Source: an uncultured Bacteroidota bacterium
GTDB lineage: Bacteria; Bacteroidota; Bacteroidia; Chitinophagales; S012-47
DNA: 8,145 nucleotides
Direction of reading: 5' to 3'
NCBI GenBank assembly: GCA_913062655.1
Contig: CAJXXO010000107.1
Location: forward strand, 1-8,145
Shown: one piece after another, positions 1 through 5,693 of the stretch
Layout: each line of letters starts with the position of its first letter
How positions within the stretch are numbered: position 1 is the stretch's first letter
The notes under the pieces: generated by a model
What the model was told of the DNA's origin: nothing
Databases searched by the model: none
The model's input: only the letters and a program-made list of their open reading frames with translations
Position numbers and translations under genes: made by a program

Positions 1-714
1 AAAGTGGTCCGGCACATAAGGTTGATTTTCTTCACTGTACGCAGCCGGCTCATTATCCGGGCCTGCATAGATGCGAAATACAGAGAAGTCACCGGTATGG
101 CGGGGCCACATCCAGTTGTCGGTGTCGCCACCAAACTTGCCAATCGAGGCCTGTGGAGCGCCTACAAAGCGGATGTCTTCAAATACTTTGTACACCATCA
201 GGTAGTGCTCTGTACCGGAATACATATCAAATACGCGGGCGGTGTACTTGCCACCTTCGGTAGCAATTTGCTCCAGCGAGTCGATCATGGCATCCGGATT
301 ATCGGCTCCTTTCACGAGGTCGGTCACATCTACCATGCGGTCGAGGATCTTCATCGTCAATCCTTCCACCGGCATTTCTTCTTCCAGGCTGCTCGCCCAG
401 AAGCCATCTTCCAGGTAGTTGTTTTTAGTGGTACTCAGCTCAGCGATGGCATCGTAGCCACAGTGGTGGTTGGTGAACACCAAGCCTTGGTTGGATACGA
501 TCTCACCGGTACAAAACTGGCCCAGTTGTACAATGGCATCCTTGATGCTCGACTCGTTGATACTGTAAATGTCTTCTGGTGTGATGCGGGCTCCGAGGTT
601 TTCCATATCGCCCTGAATGATCTTCAGGTAAATCGGTAGCCACATCCCTTCATCGGCTCGTAGAGGTGTCAGCAGCAGCAAGGCGCTGACCAGGGATAGA
701 AATAGCTTACGCAT
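1..714 (-). CDS. S46 family dipeptidyl-peptidase (DPP7/DPP11-like), N-terminal part
   Basis: This gene encodes the first 238 residues of an exported S46 serine exopeptidase, an enzyme that removes dipeptides from the N-terminus of peptides. The 3' end lies beyond the left edge. Residues 1-20 form a signal peptide (MRKLFLSLVSALLLLTPLRA). The S46 hallmark TNHHCGYD gives the catalytic His84 next to Cys85, and Cys69 (FCTG) is a likely disulfide partner. The second S46 block, GGDTDNWMWPRHTGDF followed by FRIYAG and YSEENQPY, carries the presumed catalytic Asp209. The catalytic Ser and the residue that separates DPP7 (hydrophobic P1) from DPP11 (acidic P1) lie in the missing C-terminal part, so specificity cannot be called. 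The ATG at 714 is chosen because it begins the signal peptide; there is no Shine-Dalgarno. It lies 93 bases downstream of ptpA on the same strand, with a promoter-like box between. Family assignment is secure. Confidence 0.93.
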   Translation of the reverse strand, partial: MRKLFLSLVSALLLLTPLRADEGMWLPIYLKIIQGDMENLGARITPEDIYSINESSIKDAIVQLGQFCTGEIVSNQGLVFTNHHCGYDAIAELSTTKNNYLEDGFWASSLEEEMPVEGLTMKILDRMVDVTDLVKGADNPDAMIDSLEQIATEGGKYTARVFDMYSGTEHYLMVYKVFEDIRFVGAPQASIGKFGGDTDNWMWPRHTGDFSVFRIYAGPDNEPAAYSEENQPYVPDHF

Positions 715-750
715 ATGTGTTGATTTATTGAGAAAAGAATTCGATACCCT

Positions 751-758
751 CAAAAATA
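751..758 (-). promoter_or_regulatory. Bacteroidota-type -7 promoter box for the S46 peptidase gene
   Basis: Read on the minus strand this is TATTTTTG, an exact match to the Bacteroidota -7 consensus TAnnTTTG, 36 bases before the ATG. No clear TTTG -33 element is seen at the usual distance. It suggests that the S46 gene can be transcribed on its own as well as by read-through from ptpA, since I see no terminator between the two. Confidence 0.5.
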
Positions 759-807
759 AAGGCTACGCAATGGTTTTACGGTAAATTAAATAACCTTAAC
801 ACGTGTC

Positions 808-2946
808 CTACTTCAAATGTGTGTCGAAATAGTCTACGATTTTGCCATATAAGTGTGCTCTGTCTTTGCCGCGCACATTGTGCGGATGGCTGGCATACGG
901 GAAGAAATCGACATGCTGCCCGGCTGCTATAGCGGCCTGAATGAACTGAATGCTGTGCTGTGGCAATACCACGTCATCCTGCAGGCCATGGATCATGAGT
1001 AGCCGCTTGCCAGCCAGTTGGTCTACGTATTGGGATAGATTGCTTTTTTTAAACCCTTCCGGGTTTTCCTGTCGCCTGTCCATATAGCGTTCGCCATACA
1101 TCACTTCATACATTCGCCAATCGGTAACAGGACCACCGGCTACACCTACCTGAAAGTAATCGGGTTGGCGCAGCAGCATGGATAGGGTCATAAAGCCACC
1201 ATAGCTCCAGCCGTGTACGCCTATGCGGTCAGGATCCACAAAAGATTGCGCTTTTAGGTATTCGGCACCAACGAGAGTTTGATCGGCTACCTCCAGTGTA
1301 CCCATCTGCCGGAATATAGCTTGCTCAAAGGCCATACCCCTGCCAGCAGAACCTCTGCTATCCAAAGTGAAGACCACATACCCTTGCTGTGCCAGGTAGT
1401 AGAGGAAAAGTTGCCCCCCGCCCAGCCAGCTATTGCGCACCAACTGTACGTGTGGTCCACCATATACATATATGATGGCAGGGTATTTTTTCCGACTGCT
1501 AAAATCGGAGGGCTTGATCAACCGGCCATAGAGTGGCGTACCGTCTTTAGCGGTCAGGGTCACCAGTTCCATCTCCGGCACGTCATAGCCGGCTAGTGGA
1601 TTATCGGCACGGTGGAGAATGCCTTCTACTTCTCCTCTTCGCGTTGAAATACGCTGGGTAACCCCGGGCGTATTGACATTGCTGTACCTGTCGAGGAGGT
1701 AGCGCCCGTCATAGCTCATTTGGGCCCTATGTACACCGGGCTGTTGCGTCATGCTAGCCGTATCGCCATCCTTTAGGTCGACCTTGTAAACATGTCGTTC
1801 CAGCGGGCTCTTTGCCGTGGTGGTCACATACATATATCTGCCCCGGTCGTCTATGCCAATTAGGTCGGTGACTTCCCATTCCCCTTGCGTTTTTTGTCCC
1901 AGCAATACGCCATCGGTGTCATAGTGGTAGAGGTGTTGAAACCCACTGCGCTCGCTGAACCACAAAAATTCACCGGGTTGATCGTCCAAAAAGATCGGCC
2001 CATGCTCCGGCTCCACATATTTGGGGTCGGTCTCGGTGAAGAGCGTTTTGATAAAAACACCACTGCGGCCATCAAACTGTTGTAGCCGCATCGTGTCCTG
2101 TCCCCGGTTGAGCACTGCGGCATAGAGGTAATTGCCATCGGGGCTCCAGGTCAGGTTGGTATAGTATTGGTCGTAGGGGCCGGTGGGTTGCAGGTATACC
2201 ACTTCTTTTGTGGATACATTATACAAGCCTACAGTGGTGTGCTCACTGCTATCGCCATTCATCGGATAATTGATCAGCTTGGTTGAGGCGGGTACAGCGC
2301 TGTAGTCGGTGAGGGGATAGTCGGTTACCGGATCCTGATCGATGCGATAGAAGGCCAGCCGCTCGCTGTTGTCTGCCCAAAAGAGGCCCTTGCTGATGCC
2401 AAATTCCCTCCGATATGCGGCATCCCCATACACGATCTCCCGGCTGCCGTCATCGGTGAGTTGTGTGGGAGCCGAAAGGCCCTGGCCGGCATACAAGTTA
2501 TCGGCTATTACACAAGCAAAGTGATAGTCGTCTGTGTAGGTAAAACGCTGCGCTCCGTCAGGGATGGCAATGCGTGGGTCAAGACTGTCGCGCCCTACCG
2601 TGTAACTCCAGATGTAGCCATCATGCCGAAAGGAGAAGGTGTAGTCACTTTGCCAGCGGATGTAGGGGAAACGCGTAGCTTCCCGTAATGAATCGGGCAG
2701 GTAATCATTAAGCCGGCTTAGCGTAAGGTAAATACGACTGGTCTCCTTTCGTACATCTACCACCAGCAGAGAGTCTTTGTCTGTAATGTAGGCGTACTGA
2801 TGGGAACCCGGTAGCCATTGTAGTTGGGATAATTGATCAGGGTAGAGGTCACGGTTGGTGACAATATCGCTGAGCGACAGCGTGTCATCTTGTGCCTGCA
2901 GCAGAGGCGTGATGAGAAGCAATAGCAGCGGCATCCAGTGTTTCAT
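808..2946 (-). CDS. ptpA: Prolyl tripeptidyl peptidase (S9 family, PtpA-like)
   Basis: This is an exported serine exopeptidase of 712 residues that releases N-terminal Xaa-Xaa-Pro tripeptides. Residues 1-18 (MKHWMPLLLLLITPLLQA) are a signal peptide. A DPPIV-type beta-propeller covers roughly 60-420 and an alpha/beta-hydrolase domain roughly 490-712. The triad is Ser581 (GWSYGGF), Asp657 (HGLQDD) and His689 (HPHNVRGKDR). As I recall it, Porphyromonas gingivalis PtpA has Ser603, Asp678 and His710, plus two substrate amino-group ligands, Glu205 and Glu636. Here Glu181 (RREFGI) and Glu614 (MYEVMYGERY) match those ligands. DPPIV proper has a Glu-Glu pair at the first site, and this protein has Arg-Glu, so PtpA fits better than DPPIV. 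Long shared blocks such as VEPEHGP, QGEWEVTDL and SPLERHVYKVDL agree. The reading frame extends to a TTG at 2952, but the ATG at 2946 directly starts the signal peptide. It probably acts with the downstream S46 peptidase. Confidence 0.92.
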   Translation of the reverse strand: MKHWMPLLLLLITPLLQAQDDTLSLSDIVTNRDLYPDQLSQLQWLPGSHQYAYITDKDSLLVVDVRKETSRIYLTLSRLNDYLPDSLREATRFPYIRWQSDYTFSFRHDGYIWSYTVGRDSLDPRIAIPDGAQRFTYTDDYHFACVIADNLYAGQGLSAPTQLTDDGSREIVYGDAAYRREFGISKGLFWADNSERLAFYRIDQDPVTDYPLTDYSAVPASTKLINYPMNGDSSEHTTVGLYNVSTKEVVYLQPTGPYDQYYTNLTWSPDGNYLYAAVLNRGQDTMRLQQFDGRSGVFIKTLFTETDPKYVEPEHGPIFLDDQPGEFLWFSERSGFQHLYHYDTDGVLLGQKTQGEWEVTDLIGIDDRGRYMYVTTTAKSPLERHVYKVDLKDGDTASMTQQPGVHRAQMSYDGRYLLDRYSNVNTPGVTQRISTRRGEVEGILHRADNPLAGYDVPEMELVTLTAKDGTPLYGRLIKPSDFSSRKKYPAIIYVYGGPHVQLVRNSWLGGGQLFLYYLAQQGYVVFTLDSRGSAGRGMAFEQAIFRQMGTLEVADQTLVGAEYLKAQSFVDPDRIGVHGWSYGGFMTLSMLLRQPDYFQVGVAGGPVTDWRMYEVMYGERYMDRRQENPEGFKKSNLSQYVDQLAGKRLLMIHGLQDDVVLPQHSIQFIQAAIAAGQHVDFFPYASHPHNVRGKDRAHLYGKIVDYFDTHLK

Positions 2947-2964
2947 AGCCAAAATTTAGTAGCC

Positions 2965-2972
2965 CAAAACTA
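2965..2972 (-). promoter_or_regulatory. -7 promoter box for ptpA
   Basis: On the minus strand this reads TAGTTTTG, an exact TAnnTTTG match 18 bases upstream of the ptpA ATG. No good TTTG -33 element lies upstream. A weak -33 would fit a promoter that needs an activator, and a CRP-like inverted repeat is centred about 35-40 bases further upstream. Confidence 0.5.
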
Positions 2973-2992
2973 CTGATTCTGTCGCGCTAAAC

Positions 2993-3020
2993 GGGGAGGG
3001 TGATATAAGTCACCTTTCCC
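2993..3020. promoter_or_regulatory. Inverted repeat with CRP-like core between ptpA and the DUF2892 gene
   Basis: Eleven-base arms (2993-3003 and 3010-3020) flank the six-base centre TATAAG. On the plus strand all eleven positions can pair if two G-U pairs are allowed. The inner part, GGTGA-N6-TCACC, is a perfect palindrome at the DNA level and holds the GTGA-N6-TCAC core of CRP-family sites. It lies in the intergenic region shared by two divergent genes and is centred about 46 bases upstream of the inferred ptpA transcription start. It could be an activator site or, if transcribed, a leader hairpin of the plus-strand gene. The sequence alone does not decide. Confidence 0.35.
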
Positions 3021-3083
3021 TTTGACCTGCATCATTCACTCGGGTGGGCGAAGCTTTTTTCTTTGTAACCAAACGTAAAGCAC

Positions 3084-3278
3084 ATGTTTAAGCACAACTT
3101 ATCTTTTCTGGACATAGGCATTCGTTACATCGTCATGATGATTTTCATGATTCTGGCGGGTGTCACGGGTAATGTGATATTATTTACCGTTCTAGGTGTG
3201 GCAGCCTTTCTGACAGCCATATTGGGCTGGTGCCCGATGTACGATATGATTGGTTTCCGTACACGCAACGAGCAGTAA
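3084..3278 (+). CDS. DUF2892 small inner-membrane protein
   Basis: This 64-residue membrane protein has two hydrophobic segments, about residues 13-28 and 31-48, linked by a short GN turn. It ends in the GWCPMYDMIGFRT block typical of DUF2892 proteins, where a Cys-Pro follows the second helix and precedes a Gly-rich end. The same domain is found alone or fused to rhodanese domains in other bacteria; its biochemical role is unknown and I do not assign one. The length is normal for a stand-alone member. The ATG at 3084 follows the weak purine run GTAAAG. Upstream, TTTCTTTG at 3058-3065 differs from the TAnnTTTG box at one base and may be the promoter. The gene is divergent from ptpA, monocistronic, and followed by a strong terminator. 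Confidence 0.8.
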   Translation: MFKHNLSFLDIGIRYIVMMIFMILAGVTGNVILFTVLGVAAFLTAILGWCPMYDMIGFRTRNEQ

Positions 3279-3342
3279 AAAAGATCTTTTCATAGTTTAG
3301 GTTTTTAAGGACTTCATAGATTGTGGTCAATCAGGCTTAGTG

Positions 3343-3370
3343 GGGAGCAGCATTGCTCCCTGCTTTTTTT
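3343..3370 (+). terminator. Rho-independent terminator of the DUF2892 gene
   Basis: A perfect seven-base stem GGGAGCA / TGCTCCC closes the loop GCAT and is followed by TGC and seven T residues. It lies 64 bases after the DUF2892 stop codon. Confidence 0.85.
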
Positions 3371-3381
3371 ATGCCCGGGGC

Positions 3382-3411
3382 AAAAAAAAGCGGACCCGTC
3401 AAGATCCGCTT
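3382..3411 (-). terminator. Rho-independent terminator of the outer-membrane barrel gene
   Basis: Read on the minus strand, AAGCGGA pairs with TCCGCTT across a ten-base loop and the stem runs into eight T residues. It lies about 25 bases after the stop of the convergent barrel gene. It sits back to back with the plus-strand terminator ending at 3370, so each convergent gene has its own stop signal. Confidence 0.8.
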
Positions 3412-3436
3412 GTCATTAACCCAAAAACCTTACTTG

Positions 3437-4150
3437 CTATTCTACGCTAACGGAGATGTCATCAGGGGTGAAGAAGATGTCTTCTTCCGGTAATTCTTCA
3501 GGGGTCATATCCTTATCAAATATGCGATAGCTAAAGGCAAATTGGACCACGCGATCTTGCTGGCGGAAGTTGAGCAGATTATTGCGGAAGGAGGCAGCAA
3601 TACCGTTTTCTTCAATACCGTCACGCATTTGCAGCGCAAAAGTGGCTTTGTTGAAGGTAACACCAAATCCTACCTGGTAGCCCAATGTGGTTTTGTCCAT
3701 ATTGTGGGTGTAGCTGGCAAAAATATCCTGGTTGGTGGGCATTAGTGAGGCATCGAGGAAGCGCGTTACCATCGGGCCGGCATACAACTTGAAGTTGTCA
3801 TTCACCTGGTAGCCCATCATCACTGGTAACTGTACCTGGTGTATTGTCATTCGCTGACGCAGGGTTTGGTAATCGGTAGCGAAATTAATTTGGGATTGAT
3901 TTTGGGAGAACATAAACTGCGGCTGCAGGAAAAACTGCTTGTAGCTGAACTCCACGAAGCTGCCCACCATCAAGCCGGCACCGGCATTGTGGGTGCTGAA
4001 CTCGTAACTGGTTTCATCGATCACGAAAGACTCATCGATTAGAATATTTGAATAGTTGATGCCCATCATAGGTCCTATTTGAACCCGCTGGGCTTGTAGG
4101 GTAAGACTCATCAACAAAAGGGCTGCTAGTGTATACAATAACCGTCTCAT
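3437..4150 (-). CDS. Outer-membrane beta-barrel protein (PorT/OMP_b-brl_2 type)
   Basis: This 237-residue exported protein has a signal peptide at residues 1-20 (MRRLLYTLAALLLMSLTLQA) and then alternating hydrophobic and polar stretches typical of an eight- to ten-strand outer-membrane barrel. Examples are RVQIGPMMGINYSN, AGLMVGSFVEFSY, FFLQPQFMFSQ, LQLPVMMGYQV-like VQLPVMMGYQV, FKLYAGPMVTRF and VVQFAFSYRIF. The block with LPVMMGYQVNDNFKLYAGP closely follows the Bacteroidota PF13568 pattern. No ligand or enzymatic role can be read from it. After the last strand an acidic 26-residue tail (212-237) rich in Asp, Glu and Pro follows, which is unusual because barrels generally end at the terminal aromatic residue. 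The frame extends to a TTG at 4171, but the ATG at 4150 begins the signal peptide and is preferred. An AT-rich 182-base gap separates it from the upstream same-strand gene. No clear promoter box was found. Confidence 0.82.
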   Translation of the reverse strand: MRRLLYTLAALLLMSLTLQAQRVQIGPMMGINYSNILIDESFVIDETSYEFSTHNAGAGLMVGSFVEFSYKQFFLQPQFMFSQNQSQINFATDYQTLRQRMTIHQVQLPVMMGYQVNDNFKLYAGPMVTRFLDASLMPTNQDIFASYTHNMDKTTLGYQVGFGVTFNKATFALQMRDGIEENGIAASFRNNLLNFRQQDRVVQFAFSYRIFDKDMTPEELPEEDIFFTPDDISVSVE

Positions 4151-4332
4151 CACATCAGGTTTTACGATCAAATGATTTACACTAGACTGTACGGCAGGGG
4201 TGTGTATTAGTTACATGAAATAGCAAAAAAAGACAAAAATGTAAAGCGCCCTAAGTGCTTGAAAATCAATTAAGTAAAAGATTAAAAGCAAAAAAGAGAT
4301 GATTTTCTAATCTTTAGTTAACAATAGGCCAT

Positions 4333-5577
4333 TCACAGGGCATCTTCCAGCCTGAATGTTGTCGAATGCCGTTTCCCTTGACGCAAGTAAGTAATGCGGA
4401 GGGTTTTGCCCGGTTTGCCATTCAACAGGTGCAGCAGATAGGGGAAAGAGAGTTGGGTATCAGCAAATCCATTGAGCTTCACAATTTGATCGCCTTTTTG
4501 TAATCCGGCCTTATCAGCCGGGCTGTCCGGCAGCACTCTTTCTACCACATACACGGGCAGCCCCGGCACCGGATTGATGATCTCCAGGCCACTTGTATTG
4601 TAGTAGAATGCGCTTTTGTACTGGGCGTTGGGCTTCAAGTACATCTGTTGGCGCTTGTAACTGAGCAGCAGGTCAAAGCGTTGCCATATTTCCCCGCCCA
4701 CACTCCCGGCCACCGGAAAGAGGGTATCACGATGTACGGGAAAACTGCTGCTATCCGGGTATACCGCCAAGGGTCGGCAGAGACAATACCGGCCTACCTG
4801 CAGCGCAGGAATCCGGCCTACGGTCCCTTGCAGCGATCCACTTAGCCCACGACCCAAAAAAGCCGGAAGATGGAAAGGAGGAGGGATGAACCCTTCCGGT
4901 GAAAATTGCGATAGGGATACCGCGTGGCTGGCGCCCAGATCGATCAACAACTGGGTGTATAGCGCTGCGGTGGAATCAGATTGTGTAGGCGCAGCCACGC
5001 CAACCTGCGTATAGGGCTTGTACTGGCGAAAGATCAGGTCAAGCGTGTCCATCTTGCGGTGTGGCGCAGCAGTGCCGGGCGGGTAAAGTACCAATTGCTC
5101 ATTCCAATAATCTATATGTAGGTCGAAACTCGCAAAGAAGGGGTAGCCCAGAATGCCATGGATAGGCCGACCTAAATGGCTGCTGAGGGGCAGTTGGTGT
5201 TGGGTTAGTAGTACGAGGTCTTGGTGGAAACCTTCTACACCCGGCAAACGAATATGATTGTCCCACGACAGCCAGGCTTCCAATGGCTCCCCCTCGCCCA
5301 GGCCGGTTACCGTAATTTTTCTGGAGACCTTTAGCGAGAGGCTATCGCCTGCCGGCCATTCCGTGAGTAGGTTGGCCTGTACACCGGTGTCGAGGATGAA
5401 CCACAGCGTGTCAGTCGAATTGATCCAGCCCGGCACCACTATTAAGTTGTGCACCATCTCGAAAGGTATTCGATGTACGGAAGTGGTCGAATCTGTTAAC
5501 CGAAACATCTTGGGCAGCGACTGCGAAAACCCCAATTGCGAAAGCCCCAAGCACAAAAAAAGACACCATCGAAGCAT
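4333..5577 (-). CDS. Exported aspartyl protease-like protein with C-terminal PDZ domain
   Basis: This is a 414-residue protein with a signal peptide (MLRWCLFLCLGLSQLGFSQ, 1-19), two retropepsin-like lobes and a PDZ domain. Lobe 1 has the catalytic motif ILDTG with Asp63, and later the hydrophobic GILGYPFF block (141-148). Lobe 2 has LLIDLGASHAVSL with Asp213, then SVGGEIWQRFDLLLSYKRQQMYLKP-type closing strands (292-315). The PDZ domain covers about 340-412, with its typical SPADKAGLQKGDQIVKLNG core. The architecture and length match a Bacteroidota family annotated as aspartyl protease or PDZ protein, whose substrates are not established. The second motif is DLG rather than DTG or DSG, which may weaken or alter catalysis. 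The ATG at 5577 begins the signal peptide. The gene is divergent from the DUF349 gene. Downstream only a weak AT-rich hairpin followed by six T residues (about 4290-4315) could end transcription. Confidence 0.85.
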   Translation of the reverse strand: MLRWCLFLCLGLSQLGFSQSLPKMFRLTDSTTSVHRIPFEMVHNLIVVPGWINSTDTLWFILDTGVQANLLTEWPAGDSLSLKVSRKITVTGLGEGEPLEAWLSWDNHIRLPGVEGFHQDLVLLTQHQLPLSSHLGRPIHGILGYPFFASFDLHIDYWNEQLVLYPPGTAAPHRKMDTLDLIFRQYKPYTQVGVAAPTQSDSTAALYTQLLIDLGASHAVSLSQFSPEGFIPPPFHLPAFLGRGLSGSLQGTVGRIPALQVGRYCLCRPLAVYPDSSSFPVHRDTLFPVAGSVGGEIWQRFDLLLSYKRQQMYLKPNAQYKSAFYYNTSGLEIINPVPGLPVYVVERVLPDSPADKAGLQKGDQIVKLNGFADTQLSFPYLLHLLNGKPGKTLRITYLRQGKRHSTTFRLEDAL

Positions 5578-5672
5578 AGGCAGAAGGAAAATACCGCCTT
5601 TTCTGCTAACCAGCAGCGGCTATGTCGTTAAAAATCAAAAAGAAACCAACGGTCCACCTCCTTCGGCTTTCT

Positions 5673-5680
5673 TAATTTTA
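5673..5680 (+). promoter_or_regulatory. Possible -7 box for the DUF349 gene
   Basis: TAATTTTA differs from the TAnnTTTG consensus only at the last base and ends 13 bases before the ATG, so the transcript leader would be very short. No -33 element is obvious. It is weaker evidence than the boxes before ptpA, the S46 gene and the thioredoxin gene. Confidence 0.3.
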
Positions 5681-5693
5681 CAGCGCTAAAGCA

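Noticed and set aside
4..639. Long plus-strand reading frame of 211 codons
   Set aside because: It is antisense to the S46 peptidase gene, whose translation gives a signal peptide and clear family motifs; the plus-strand frame has no recognisable features.
2947..2952. TTG start at 2952 for ptpA (two residues longer)
   Set aside because: The ATG at 2946 directly begins a normal signal peptide, and there is no ribosome-binding sequence favouring the TTG. The same argument rejects the TTG at 4171 for the barrel protein.
4290..4315. AT-rich hairpin followed by six T residues downstream of the aspartyl protease gene on the minus strand
   Set aside because: The stem has about five mostly A-T pairs with a bulge, too weak to call as a terminator in such AT-rich sequence.
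5594..5619. Small hairpin (CTGCT-AACC-AGCAG with outer CCGC/GCGG) upstream of the aspartyl protease start
   Set aside because: The stem is short and the outer pairs compete for the same base; there is no sign of a riboswitch or conserved leader.
5655..5663. CACCTCCTT, identical to the anti-Shine-Dalgarno part of the 16S rRNA 3' end
   Set aside because: Only nine bases match, the flanks do not look like 16S rRNA, and there is no rRNA gene here; a chance match is most likely.
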